Positions 10,593-23,039 of a DNA stretch of 64,000 nt are shown piece after piece (the first letter of the stretch is position 1; every line of letters starts with the position of its first letter). Source of the stretch: Cephalopachus bancanus. Its lineage: Eukaryota > Chordata > Mammalia > Primates > Tarsiidae. The translations under genes were made by a program, and so were the position numbers. The stretch lies in the NCBI GenBank assembly GCA_027257055.1, contig JAPVLO010000001.1, forward strand, positions 12,051,501-12,115,500, written 5' to 3'. The notes below the pieces were generated by a model. It saw only the letters and a program-made list of their open reading frames with translations, was not told the DNA's origin and searched no databases.

Positions 10593-13263
10593 GTTTTTTT
10601 TTTGTTGTTGTTGTTGTAGGTAGTTTTCTTATGACATAGTCAATTTTCTGGATTGTTATTGGTCTATTTAGGGTCTCAATTTATTCTTGTTTCAACCTGA
10701 GGAGGTTGTGTGAAGTCAGAAAGTCCCCCATTTCCTTTAAGTTTTCAAGTTTGTTTTCATACAAGTGTACATAGTAGTCTCTCAAAAGCTTTTGCATTTC
10801 TTCAGGGTCAGTTGTGACTTGCTCTTTTGCATTTCTGATTGTGTGTTTCTGGGATTTCTCTCTCCTTTTCTTGATTAGTCTAGCTAGGAGATCATCAATC
10901 TTATTTATCCTTTCAAAGGACAACTTTTTAATTTTTGATGACTTAAATGGTATTTTGTCTGATATTAAGATCACAACTCCTGTTTTCTTTTGTGTCCTGC
11001 TTGCTTAAAATTTTGTTTCCCATCCTCTTGAGTCTGTGAGTGTCCTTTCTGATGAGATGAGTCTCTTGGAGACAATATATTGTTGCCTCCTGATATTTTA
11101 TCCATTTGCCATTCTATGTCTTTTCAATGCTGCATTTAGTCCATTCACATTCAGGCTAATTATTGAGATGTGAGAGTTTATCTCTGTCATGAGGTTCTTA
11201 TAGGGTTTGTTGTTGCTGCTGCTGTTTGCTTGTTTAAGTTTGTTGTCTTTCTTTCAATTTTTGAGTTGATTCACGTGTATTTTCAATCTTTTTCCTGCAT
11301 TCCTGGGAAGGGCATTGTCATTCTTTTTTTCCTTTCTTCTGTGTTTAATACTTTCTGAAGTGTTTTGTAGAGCTAGTCTGCAGGCAGCGTAAACTTTTAG
11401 GGATTGGACGTCTGGGAAGGATTTTAATTCTCCATCACTGATGAAACTTAGCTTAGCTGGATGGACAATTCTTGGTCAAAATTGTTTATCTCTGGCAACT
11501 TTGAAGATTGAGCTCCAAGTTCTCCTAACTTGACGGGTTTATGAGATAAGTCTGCTGCTATTCTAATTGATCTTCCCTGGTAGGTATTCTAACCTTTCTC
11601 TCTTGCTGCCTTTAGGATTTTTTCTTTTCTACCTACTTTATGTAGGCCAATTACTATATGTCTAGGAGTTGGTCTTCTCATTGGTTGTCTTGCAGGAATT
11701 CTCTGCATTGCTTGTGTTTGAATGGTCATGTCACTGATGAGATGAGGGAAGTTTTCTTGGATAATTTCATGGAATGTTTATTTCAGGGTGGTCTTTGTTC
11801 TCTATCTGCCTCAGGGATTCCAATTAATCTTAGGTTTGGCCTCTAGAAATAATTGCTCACCTCTCAGAGGTTTTGTTCTGTCTTTTAATGCTTCTTTTAT
11901 ATGTTTTTAACATTTTGGGTTAGTTCCATGTTTTGGTCCTCAAGCTCTAAGAGTCTTTCTTCTGCTTGGTTAATTCTGCTTCCCATGCTTATCAGTCTGT
12001 TATTTATTTCATTCACTGTATTCTTTATTGTTATCTCAGTTATCAACTTCTCCATTCTTTCCACTTGTCTCTCCTCATTTCTATTCTCTCTATTAATATC
12101 TTGATATCTGGGTATGTGGTTTAAAACCAGTCATTCTGGGTGCTCTTTATTATTTGCATTCCAAATCTGTAATCTCAAGGTTGACCGCCCAGGGGTCTGT
12201 GTGAGACTCATATTCTTCCTTTGGTTTTTCTGTATTTGTGTAGATCCCCTCCCCCTTTTTTACCTCTTCTTTAATTCTGTTGTTCAGTGATGGGGGATAG
12301 CTTTTACTTCTGTTTGCTTTATCTCCTATTCTGCCTTATGTAGATCCTTTGGCTTTGTTTAATTCTAAAGTTGGACTGGGGTGAGGAGCTGTACTTTTTG
12401 CAGTTTTGAGATTTAATTGAGGGGAAGCTATGATTCAGAAACTATCTGCAGATCCCAGTATCCTCTGACAGTTGTGTGGGCCTCCTGGAACCCACTTCTC
12501 TTGCTAGCTGTCCATGCAGTGGGAATATATGTTTGCCCCCTGAAAGCAAAATGAAGTAAAAAAAAAGGAAAATAATGAAAAAAGGAAGGAGAAAGATGAG
12601 AGGAAGGTGGAAAAAGAGAAGAAGAAAGAATAACAGACAGGTATAACAATTAACAAATGAGCAGAGAAACAAACAAAAACAGAACAAATAAAAAAAAATA
12701 CAGACAATGATACTAACACACAAACTGACCAAAAAAACCCTTTTGACGTACACTCCCTCAAAAATACCCATACACAAACAGGAAGTCTAAAAAGACAGTA
12801 TTAAAATAAGAGGAACAAAGCAAGTACAAAAACATCATCAAAAACAGAAAGAGAGAAGAGGGAAAAAACCTAAAACAAAAAACAAACAAACACAAAAGCA
12901 AAAAACCAACCAACCAACTAACCAAACAAACAAACAAAAAACCAAAACTGAGGCTGCTTCTGTAACTCCAACTTCCTTTCAGCTCTGGTCTCTAGCCCCT
13001 CCCCTCTGCTCTCAGTGCAGGCTGATAGGGCTGCTCTCAGTGTGGGTCAGATGTCCCATGGACTATTGTGGGAGGAGAGTGGATCAGATCTGGACTGACC
13101 CAGCCTGCTGCTGCGTGGCCAGTCTCCCACTCAGATCTGATGTGTCCGGGCTTGTTCCAGTGTGGGGGAGGGGCATCTGTCTCTCTGAATTTGAAGAGGA
13201 GATAACCTCTAGGTCCCAGGTGGGAGGCTGGGCAGGTCTCTGCCTGGTCCTCCAACAGAGAAA

Positions 13264-13704
13264 ATGGCGCCAGTCAGCATTTCTTCATTGGGGGCAGAGT
13301 TCCTTTCCAGTTTTCCACAGCCTGCTTTCTTCATGGATCCTGGGGTTCATGCTGCTCTGCTGTCACAGGTTATGGTGTGGGCTGGGTGCTGGTTGGTGAG
13401 GATCAGCTGTTTTCTGCTGCCTTTTATCAGAAGAGCCCCAAGAGCAGCACATGGTCCCACGCACAGGGGGCTCCAATCTCAGGGCGGTGGGGGGTTGCAG
13501 TCACCTCCAGAGGTGAACTCCAGGTGCGTGGACCTGAGTCTCCCTCAGACAGACTTTCACTCACCCACTGGCACACACCTAATCTCAGAGCGCCTTTATG
13601 GACATTCACTTTTGCGGAGACTCTCACAGTCCAACCTGTCCTGTGGCCATCTTGCCAGAAATCTTCAGCTGGAATTTAAAGGCAAGAAAAGATCAAAGTT
13701 CTAG
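13264..13704 (+). other. 146-residue open frame antisense to the L1 5' UTR
   Basis: The frame opens with a true ATG in a good context (A at -3, G at +4; AAAATGGCG), begins MAPVSISSLGAEFLSS, and stays open to the 5' boundary of the minus-strand L1. It lies where human L1s carry an antisense promoter and the short ORF0 frame. I see no similarity to a known protein, and the composition (GC-rich, Leu/Ser/Arg) fits a fortuitous frame. It is listed because of position and length; coding status is unproven. Confidence 0.25.
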
Positions 13705-13935
13705 CTCAAGTACTTAGGCAGGAGAGTTCCCTTTTGCTCAAGGGAGGGGCCATCTTTTTGTTCTGTTCAAACCTTAGATTGAATGAGGTTCACCCACATT
13801 AGAGAGGGCAATCTTAGCCTACTGATTTAAATGTTAATCTCATTCAAAAGGATCCTCACAAATACACCCAGAATAATGTTTGACCAAATATCTGGCTACC
13901 CCATGGCCCAATCTGGTTGACAATAAAATTAAGGT
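13698..13935 (+). repeat. Right half of the old repeat split by L1
   Basis: Continues from 9249: CTCAAGTACTTAGGCAGG, GAGGTTCACCCACATTAG, AGAATAATGTTTGACCAAAT, to GTTGACAATAAAATTAA. The order agrees with one ancient dispersed repeat interrupted by the L1. Confidence 0.55.
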
Positions 13936-13939
13936 CTGT

Positions 13940-14310
13940 ACATACAACAGGATATTATTCAACTTTAAAAAGAAAGGTAATTCTGTTACATGCTACAGCA
14001 TGGATGAACTATCAGGACTTTATACTAAATAAAATAAGCCAGTCACAAAAACAAATGTACTAAAAGATTCCCCTTTTATGAGGTATCTACAATAGTCAAA
14101 TTCATAGAAACAGAAAATAATATAGTGGTTACGAGGAGCTGGAGAGTGGGGTATAAACTTTTCACTATTGTAAGATGGAAAAGTTCTGGCGATTGGCTAT
14201 ACAACAATGTGAATATATTTAATACTACTGACCTATATACTTAAAAATGGGTATAATAGTAAAATTTTCAGTTATCATTTTTTCACCACATTTAGAAAAA
14301 AAAAATCTAG
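13940..14310 (+). mobile_element. Old L1 3'-end fragment
   Basis: ORF2-tail motifs (GGATATTATTCAACTTTAAAA, ACATGCTACAGCATGGATGA, AAATAAGCCAGTCACAAAAA) precede a 3' UTR ending TTCACCACATTTAGAAAAAAAAA. Degenerate and non-coding. Confidence 0.8.
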
Positions 14311-14451
14311 GACATTAGGAGACATTGTAGACAAAGAAGGCAGCCCTGGGAATCAAAATGCCTGTCTCTGCCACCAGTTATAGTGGAAAAGATCTTAAAG
14401 AAAAGATAAAATCTTTTTACAAAGAAAAATTATGAGTCCCAAGGGTCAAAT

Positions 14452-15303
14452 TGTTGGAAGCCGGCCACGGAGGACCACTGAGCATTAGGGATCAGGAAGA
14501 TTCGTTGACTCCGAGACCACTAGGATGCGTTCGGGAGCTACTGACCCCATTTCCTCCCCCTTTCTACTCAGCACTAACCAGGTTAAGCTCCTGTGAGCTC
14601 AAAACATAAAAACTCTGAGACTGGGACGAACACAAGCTAACTTTAGAAGCTCATTGCTCCCATTCTTCCTCAAACCGCATTTTTGACTTTCAACTTATAA
14701 TTCAAACTCGTGTCACATCTAAGAGCCTTAGTATTGGTCATAGGCTTCTGGGTCATGATCTTAGGATTTATTGAAGGTGTAAATTGTAGAATATAGTCTT
14801 AGAAGACAGCCATTTTGTTGAAAGAATGCGGCTGGGTTACTTGCAGGTAGCCCACTGTGAACTTTGGACTGGGCCACATTCCAAACATTCTGGGATGGGC
14901 CACTTTTGTTTGTAAAGTAAATACTTAAGCTTCTATAGAATTGTTTAACTTGGCATAAATCAATCAGTTTAGGATGAAAAAGGTTTATAGAATATATCAG
15001 TTACGGATTAAGTTATCCTTTGTTATGGGATTTTAAGATTATCATATGAAAAAGGTTTAAAGGCAATCATTGATTAAATTTTCATGGATTAAGGTTTCTG
15101 GTGGGTGGGGAACACCCCTCCCACATCTGACTTTGTGTATAAAAGACCTGTTGTAATTCCCAATAACACACATTGCTTCTGCACTAGACCGGAGTCCAGT
15201 CTTTTTCTTTCTCTCTCTCTCTCTTTCTCTCTTCTTCCCCCAATCGCCTACACAGTCTCCACCTTTGGGGTACCCTGAACCTGGCTGGAGCTGGTCTCTG
15301 GCA
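14452..15303 (+). mobile_element. Solo LTR, endogenous retrovirus family A (copy 2)
   Basis: An 852-bp element from TGTTGGAAGCC to CTCTGGCA, flanked by perfect 6-bp repeats TCAAAT (14446-14451 and 15304-15309). It is colinear with the LTR at 1154-1984 but has substitutions and small indels, including a longer CT tract around 15210. The TATA motif GTATAAAAGACC sits near 15138. Each copy has its own target duplication, so the pair are independent insertions and not the two ends of one provirus. Confidence 0.92.
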
Positions 15304-15309
15304 TCAAAT

Positions 15310-16429
15310 GACTAAATGTATTTACACAACTGAACTAGAACTCATTTTTTTCTGAGTGCTAGTCCAGGGCTTTGTTTCATACACTCTGCTACGTTCTTAA
15401 GCCCTAGATGTTGTTTACATCCTTTTAAGCTCCAACAACCTGCAGAGGTTTACAAAATGAAATAACTTTGCTCATCTGGGACAGGATGAGAATTAGAAAT
15501 TCACAAGTCAATGATATTAAAGAGAAATTGAAGGGTGACTTTAAAAATAGTGAGGATGGTAACTTTTATGTTACTCATATTCAACAACATTTTTTAAGTC
15601 AAAAAATATCAGTGGTAAAAGATTTTAGATTAGTGTTATGAAATGTTGAAGGATTTTACACTAGCAAAATACAGTTTATACTTCACTTATTTTATTTGAC
15701 TTGTTATCCTTGGTTAATGATTGCTAGTATTGATGGTGGATAAATGATAATGCGATTTTTCACATTAATTTTTATATGCTTCATAGCCTCTTGTCCTGAG
15801 TGTGGAACTGTCTACATGGGTCTGGACTGTGTTTAAATTCTGAAATTGTCTGGAAGCTCACTATTTAGTTTAAAATATGTAAACAGCTGTAGCCATGAGA
15901 TAACAAATTATGCTTCTGGTTAAAATTCTGGAAATCACCTCCCTTTTTTATACTAGTGCTTGAACTAAGAAGCTTATATTCAAATTTGGACCAAAAAAAA
16001 TACCAAGTTCATTTTTAATTTAGTAAATTCAGAAGAAATTAACAATAATTACAATTGTGAACTCTTGCTATCTTCTGTATTAGACATGTTTTTCAAGTGT
16101 CTGAAAGTATTTAATACAGCTTTTATGAATTTTAACATAAAATTATATTAGTTTTAGCACTCAGACTTGGTAATAAAACAATTTGAGAACAAAAGGTTTA
16201 GGTTTATATCTGAGTGGAGGAAGGAAAACACAAGAGAAGTCGTTGATTCCTGAATAAGGACTACGCATAGTGAAATTTAATTTTATCTGAGAGTTCCATA
16301 AAATCTCATAAAATGATACATATAAAGGGGGGACCCCCCAAAAACAGAATTATTTTTTGGAGAGCAGGACCCTTGTAGTACAGGCTTCCCCCAGTTATGT
16401 AAGTATTCTAGGAACCCATGGGCATCACT
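15310..16429. other. Intergenic DNA, nothing recognised
   Basis: No recognised gene or repeat; AT-rich with only short frames. Confidence 0.5.
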
Positions 16430-16880
16430 GTACCAGCTAGCATTGTTATGAGAGGTTGCATTTGGCTTCAGTGAATTTTTCTTTTGAAGATTCTTTCAAC
16501 GTGTTTGCCCATTTCATGATGAGTGGTTTATGAGTGCACCTTTCGATACTGCTCTGAGTATTCAGTAGTTTTTGACCAAAAATAGAATGATCCTTCCTAT
16601 TTTCCTGATCTCACCCCAAGCGACTTTTTTTTTTGTTTCCCCAGATGAAAAAGTTCTCAAGGGTAAGTGTTTGGCAGATGTGGAAGAGGTGAAGCAAAAA
16701 ACAGGCAGAAACATTAGAAAGCATCAACATTGATGAGTTCAAAAACTGTGTTGAATGGTGGAAAAAGCATCCTGATAGGTTTATTGAATCAAAGGGAGAG
16801 GACTTTGAAGGTGACTGAAGTTTAAACATGTAAGAATAAATACAAAATTAAAAAAAAAAATTCTATTTTTTGGGGAGGTC
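16430..16880 (+). mobile_element. Mariner transposase relic, C-terminal part
   Basis: Conceptual translation gives the mariner catalytic tail signature PDLTPSDFFF (16604-16633), equal to the family's SPDLAPSDFFLFPKMK block that carries the last catalytic Asp of the DD34D triad. After an extra T in the T-run (a frameshift) come DEFKNCVEWWKKH and ESKGEDFEGD with a stop at 16816-16818. The length after the motif fits the end of a mariner transposase (normally about 340 aa). Only the C-terminal third is visible and the frame is broken, so it is inactive. Confidence 0.8.
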
Positions 16881-18004
16881 TCTCCCTTGTGTATATATGT
16901 ATCATTTTCTATTGTTTTTCCATTGTAGATAAATGCTCAACAGTGAGATTGTTCAATTAAAGTGTAGATGTGTTTCCAATGTTTTTAGTATTGTCAAATT
17001 GGTTTCCAAAACAACTTTATTATTTTACATTTTCAAAAGAGTAATCTTTGCTCACATCTTAATTAGGAATATATAATTAATTAATCATCAGTGTTAGCTA
17101 TCTTTATTAAATTTTGTTACTTGAATCTTTTTGGTTTGCTTTATTTTTTTCTATTTTCTTCATATGAGTAATTATAGAATGTTATTGTTTTTATATTATA
17201 ACTTTGTTTTTAGCACTATAATTTTTTTAAATGAGTACTATTTTTGCTGGGGTTCATATGTTTTAGTATACATTGTTATCCTTTTTGTGTCTTCCTGGGT
17301 AGTTTCTAACTTCAGTTTTGCATACATCTTTGATACAAATTTGATCTGTGGATGTATTTTTACATTTTCAAGTGAATAACTCTTTGGTTTTTTGGTAATA
17401 ATTTCCATTTTTTATTAAATAATAATCAGTGAATGGGATATATCAGTTAGCTACAGCTTAGTAACAAACTACCCTAATGTAGTAGGATACAACAGCACTG
17501 ATTTATTATTTTTATGATTCTTTGGGGTTTCCTGGTGATTCTTGAGGTGGTTCTTCCCGAGTTCATGTGTGTGGCCGCATGCCTGTGGCAGCCATGCACA
17601 GTCTGAAGCTCCAGACGGCTTTAGTCAACATTTAGTGGTAAGTGCTATCTATTGGCACAAATACGTTGGTGGTTTTCCATATGTCTTCTCTGACCCAGTA
17701 GGCTGGACTGGCTTTCTTACATGAGAGTTTCAGGAAGGAAGTTCAAGAGAGTAAAAGCTATAGCTGGACCATGTCTGCCACATTCTACACATCAAAGCAA
17801 CTCACAAGGTCAGTTCAGATTCAAGGGGTAAGGAGACAGATAACCTTTTTATCCATAACATTGCAAATAGACATACCTTCAGAAAGACTGTGCTTCCAAA
17901 CTTTGGAAACTATCCATCATGAAAGCCTATAAAAGACTACTTTTTAAAGTTATTAATGTTGGTTAAATTTTTAAGTGTTTCTTGTGTATTTGTGGGAACG
18001 TTTT
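16881..18004. other. Intergenic DNA with degenerate repeat traces
   Basis: 16900-17100 resembles antisense old L1 (AACAGTGAGATTGTTCAATT and similar). About 17440-17560 resembles an old dispersed repeat (AGTAACAAACTACCCTAATG) that I cannot name. No coding evidence. Confidence 0.4.
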
Positions 18005-18292
18005 CTTTTTTCATCGGGGGCTCACTCTTTTGCCCAGATTGGAGTGTGGTGGTATGATCATTGCTTACTACAGCCTTGACCTCCTAGGCCAGGCAATCTT
18101 TCTGCCTCAGCCTTCTGAGAAACTTGGACTACAGGAGCATGCCACTACACTCAGATAAATTTTGGATTCTTTTTGTAGAAAAGGGGTCTCGATGCATTGC
18201 CCAAGCTGGTCTCAAACTCCTGGGCTCAAGAAATCTTCCTGCCTTGACCTCCCAAAGTGCTGGATTACAGGCATGAGCCACCACGACCCACT
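18005..18292 (-). mobile_element. Alu, old (J-like)
   Basis: Antisense Alu: GCTCACTCTTTTGCCCAGAT, ACAGCCTTGACCTCCTAGG, CCCAAAGTGCTGGATTACAG and GGCATGAGCCACCAC. Many substitutions; dimeric structure retained. Confidence 0.9.
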
Positions 18293-21200
18293 AGAAGTTA
18301 TCTTCTGAAAGACACAAGTCATTATCTCCCTCTTGTTTTTTAATATTTTTGCACTAAATAATATAATGCCCAATAATATAGCATCAATAACCATAAAGCT
18401 AAAGTCACAGAAAAAAAAAACTGCTGAAAATACACAGAAGAAAAATTAGTAATGGGAGACTTTATCCACTAGTTTGTGACAAATAAACAAAAAAAAATAC
18501 CAGGTAAAATAACATTATTAAGAATATTCCTTCTTTTCAAGTATCTATGTTGTATTCACACAAACGGCAATATGCTTAATCCCTACAGAACCTCTAACTC
18601 AGCTTTATAAATAGAAATATTGAGAACAAATTATCTGAATGCAATAAAATAACTAGAAATTATTAAGAAAAATGGAAAAATTCCTGGAAATGAAAACAAA
18701 TTAATAAATATCTCTTAAATTACTTTTGGGTCAAATTGGAAATCCAAACCAAATTTTCAGATTTTTCTAGAAAATTCTGATAATAACAAACAATACATAT
18801 CAGATATGATTGAATTTCACTAAGCAATGCTCATGGAAAATTCAATAGCTTATCAACAAACAAAAAAGGAAATAAATGATTAAGCATTCAACTGGGAAAG
18901 TTAGACTAAAGAGCAGTGAAACAAATGTAAGAAAAGTGGCATCATAAAAATAATGAAGAAAACCATCTGCTGGTTACTCAGGCAACACCAAGACACGGAA
19001 GTTTTAGCTATCCTTTCAAGAAATAAAGGGAGAAGTCATATGCAGACAATTAAAAAGAAATACAATTAACCACAAATACAAAAGAGGTTGAAAACCAGAG
19101 AAGACACTATTTTACATTAATCTGTCAAATAAAATTTGAAATTGTTCGAATTGAACTTACACAATAGAATTTAACTGCATGAGACAAGAGTCTCTCTCTC
19201 TCTCTTTTTCTTTCTTTGTTGTGTATTCCTAGCACCTACATTATCCAAGGTGTACATGGTGAATGTCTTTCCTCTAGCAAATGTTTTACTCATTTTATTA
19301 TTTCATTTTTTCTTGTGTAAACAAAATGTCATATATTTCAATTTTTTCCTCATTTTTACTGTATACATTCGTTCATAATATACTCCAATGATCATTTTCG
19401 CATCTGTAATAGCTCTAAAATATTCTGTTTTTAAAATGTCTATTATTGAGATTTTGTATTTTCTTTTTTCTTTAATTCGTCTTCCTACAAATTATTAATT
19501 TTATTTGTTATTCCAACTAACCAATTTTGTTTGCTCTCTATTATATAGTTATGGTCTATTTCATTAGTTTCCTCTCTTCTTTGTATATTTATTTCTATCT
19601 TTATGCTTAATTTGTGTTCACTTTCTTATTTTCTTAGGAATTTGTGAGCTGTAGTCTCAGCTAATTGTTTCCTATCCTTCTTATTAAAACATGCAATTAA
19701 AGATATCTTTTGTCTCATAAAAATGACTTTAAAAGTATCTGGCACGTTTTGATATGTATTATTTTCAACATACCTCACCACTCTTGCTGCGCTCAGTAAT
19801 TTCAGCACATCTTTCCTGAGTCTATTTTTCTCAGCATTTTAACCTGGGACTTGGTAAACACTTTTAAACTGTAGTTTCAGGTGTTCCATAGATTAAGAAG
19901 GGTTCTTTTTTCCCTATAAGTTTTTATTTCATTATCGCTCTTTGATCTGCATCCTTCCCTCTTATTACAACTCATTTTTTACATGCTAGGTTCAAAACAC
20001 TCTGAACTTAGAGGCTATACCTTTTCTTGAGTCTGAAGGTCAGTAATTCAGAACTAAAATGAAACCATCCTTTCATTTAATGCATGCATTAAATTGTTTA
20101 ACTGGAAAATGATAGGGATCCTTTTTAGTTCTTACAAATTTTTCTGCAGTTGAAACATCTTAGGTCCCATATTAATTTTAAAAATTCAAGTTGTCTCTGT
20201 TACCTATTTTTGTGTGTATGTTGGGGTGTGCTGTGCTTTCCTTCCACGACTACTTAGCTCTCTTAAACATCATCTCCTTCGTTTTCTTTGATGGTTCATC
20301 TGTTGCAGTCTAGTCCCATGTGGTCACCCCTAACCCTATGAACCAGCATTGTACTGGCAGGAAAACTTTTAGTCCACTGGTGAGGTCTTTGGCAAAGATT
20401 TTTGTTTCCTGTGATCCTCTGATAGTCTCCCAACCTCAGGAACAAGGAAGACTAATCTTAAACAGTTAATTCCTTTGTGGGTTTTCAGAGGTCCGGGAAA
20501 CTTGGCAGATTCAGATGAAGTTGACGGGGGTCACTGCCTGGGGCCCACAGATTTCTGCTCACCGCTTCTAAGATACACTAAGACTCTGGTCTCAGATACA
20601 GTACTGTATATTCTTACCTTAGAAATTAAAAAGCAAAGAAAAATCCCTCACATCTAACTGGTCTCTGTCTGGGACCAGTTAGAGCCGAAGACCTCTCCCT
20701 AATATCCAGTTATGTCTAGGTTCTATTTCAGTTTAACTCAGAAAAGGGAAATAATTTATAATCGGTAGCAAAGGAGGGGAAAAAAAGATGCATTTGTGCT
20801 GGATTTTTCTCAGAATACCCTGGGCTTCCCTTGTTTTTATTTTTATTTTTTTAAGCATGAAATGATTCCCTCCTTACATGGAGGACCACAAATTCTGATT
20901 TCATATTTCCCTTTCTGAAAGAGGTGACTAAATTTATTCTGGTCCATGTAGAAAAGACAGATTACTTAAATATGTTTCACATAACTTTATGGTAGAACTA
21001 GAAAGAAGACTTCATAAATAAACACATTAGTTTTTCTAGCCTGTGAATGTTGACCTTTCCTCCTCACACTGTAGTTTCAAAATTGTGGACAGTTGGAAAA
21101 AATTTAGAAAGAACATTTAAAACTCTGTTATACAAATTCTTGGGTTAGAGGAATGCAATTCTCAAACTAGCAAAATTAGTTAGGTTGTCTTTGGATGGAT

Positions 21201-21679
21201 TAACATCTAATCTTGTGTCAGATTGGCTTAAACAGTAGGGCAAGCATATGAATCAAATAGAGAACACGAAGAGTTGATTAATAAGCAGCTCAATCGTGTC
21301 TTTAAAGAGCCGGGTTTCTTCCAGGATCCAGCTCTCTGCTACTCCACGTCTTAGCCTGGGCAACTCGGCAGTTTCATGGTTGGGGTCCCAGGTAGGCTTA
21401 TAATGTCCAGTTGAAGAAAAAGAGTGCCTCTTTATTGACATTCTCTTTAAGATTGCAAAATTCTTTCTTACGAGCCCCCTAAGAGACCACATCATATCTA
21501 ATTGTTAAAAAAAACAAAAATCACTCCTTTGTCTACCCTTAGCAATCAACAGTGATGAGGCTGGAGTCACCATGAGTGGATTTCAGGAATTAGAATTTCT
21601 GCAGTGTGAGATTGTGTCAGCATCTGACAGATATACCTAAATAAAATCAGTTTTCAGATTTGGAACAAGGAAGAGTCTT
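18293..21679. other. Intergenic DNA, no gene recognised
   Basis: Largely unrecognised AT-rich sequence. The block at about 19280-19850 has the T/C-rich character of degenerate antisense L1. A short (TC)n tract lies at about 19190-19205. Confidence 0.45.
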
Positions 21680-22445
21680 TTTTGATATTTACTCTTTGTG
21701 TTGATATCCATTTTTCCCCCCACTGTGGTCTGAAAAGATGGTTAGTATGATTTTGACTTTTTAGAATGTATCCAAGCTTGGTTGGTCAATCTTAGTGTTT
21801 GTTCCATGTGCAGATGAGAAGATTGTATCTTCTGTGGTTGTTTGATGTAATGCTCTGTAGATGTCTGCTAGATCTTGTTTTTGTTTCCTTTGTTTTCTTT
21901 AATTGGTCAAGTGCCAAATTTAAGTCCTGAATTTCTTTTATCTCAGTGTATATTTGTATTAATTAATCAACCCCTTTTTTATTTTCCCTTCCTTCTTTCC
22001 CTTCCCAGCACCTAGCAACCACCAATCTACTCTGTCTTCATAAGATCCACCTTTTCAGCTTGCACATATGAGTGAGAACATGCCATACCTGTCTTTTTGT
22101 GCCTGACTTACTTCACTGAACATAAGTCCTGGATGTGGTCAGCTAGTAAGGATGTGGAGAAAGGGGACCCGCATCCACTGCTGGTGGGCATATTCATTAA
22201 TACAGCATGGTTGTTTCTCAAAAAACTAAAAATGAAGCCATCATATGATCTAGCAATTCCATTACTGGGTATATGTATCCAAATAAGGGAAATCAGTATA
22301 TTCAAGAGATGTCTGCATTCCTATGTTTATGGCAGTACAATTCACAATACCCAAAATAAGAAATTAACCTAAGTGCCCATTGGTGGAAGAATGGATAAAG
22401 AAAATGTGATACATATACACAATGGAATATTATCCAGCTATAAAT
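21680..22445. mobile_element. Mosaic of L1 fragments in both orientations
   Basis: 21680-21900 reads as antisense L1 ORF2 (CACTGTGGTCTGAAAAGATG, TGGTTGTTTGATGTAATGC). 21990-22120 reads as antisense L1 3' UTR (CACATATGAGTGAGAACATG). 22140-22445 reads as sense ORF2 tail (GGATGTGGAGAAAGGG, TATCCAGCTATAAATAG). The opposite orientations suggest a 5'-inverted or nested insertion. Confidence 0.7.
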
Positions 22446-23039
22446 AGAATTAAAAAATTAAATTCTATCATTTTAACTTCATTTTAAAAGGCAGTGGGGA
22501 CTTCATAAGTAACATTTCCTGCATAGGTAGACAGAAAAATTCACTTGCATATATAAAATAGGTGAATGATCACATAGACTGACACATGCTCATTTTAACA
22601 TTAATGAAAATATTCATGTAAGTATTGTAAAGGTAAGGATTAATAAACTAAGTTATACTCTGGTTGAAAACAGTATGTGATAAACAGAAATTTCTTGAAA
22701 ATGCTCAAACTGTGATTCAAGATCATTAAATTTGGAAGGACACACAACAAACTGAGGATGTGGCAACAAATGAATCATATATATAGGGCCCTTGAATCTG
22801 AGTTCTTAGAAAAATGGAGGTTTTTTTTTCCCAACCGTGACAAAATTAAGCCCCAGTAAGTGCATGCACTTTTAATATAACTATTAGGAAATGGAAATCA
22901 GCATCTCCATTCATTCACATCAATACTATTTCTGTATAAGAAATGGATAGAATTGTCTATTTTGAGTAACATATCATTACTTCATGGTTGATTGCCTACA
23001 ATGTACGGGTGTAATTCCAAAGGAAACAAAGCTAGTATG

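Larger units (their letters stand above)
9250..13697 (-). mobile_element. Rearranged L1 retrotransposon with intact 5' end
   Basis: Read on the minus strand: a 5' UTR (13697 to about 12960) with a YY1-type CAAGATGGCC motif (13645-13654), a polypyrimidine spacer (about 12955-12540), an ORF1-like region (about 12535-11400), ORF2 endonuclease and reverse transcriptase parts (about 11380-9660), and a 3' UTR (9430-9250) with an A-rich tail. The residual frame at 10681-10974 reads as ORF2 (it includes [19 protein letters not shown]). At about 4.4 kb it is shorter than a full L1; much of the ORF2 C-terminal half is missing and many frames are broken. A segment at about 9431-9633 is inverted. Both flanks carry an imperfect CTnnnnTCAAGT-like repeat, suggesting a target-site duplication. 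Confidence 0.85.

Noticed and set aside
12428..12777. Hydrophobic minus-strand frames (73-111 codons)
   Set aside because: They translate the polypyrimidine spacer of the L1; low complexity, not membrane proteins.
13040..13679. Additional overlapping frames of 119 and 100 codons
   Set aside because: They start at non-ATG codons or are shadows of the 13264 frame in the GC-rich L1 5' UTR; no independent support.
1154..15303. The two family-A LTRs as ends of one provirus
   Set aside because: Each has its own different 6-bp duplication, and the DNA between is L1, MaLR and other sequence, not retroviral.
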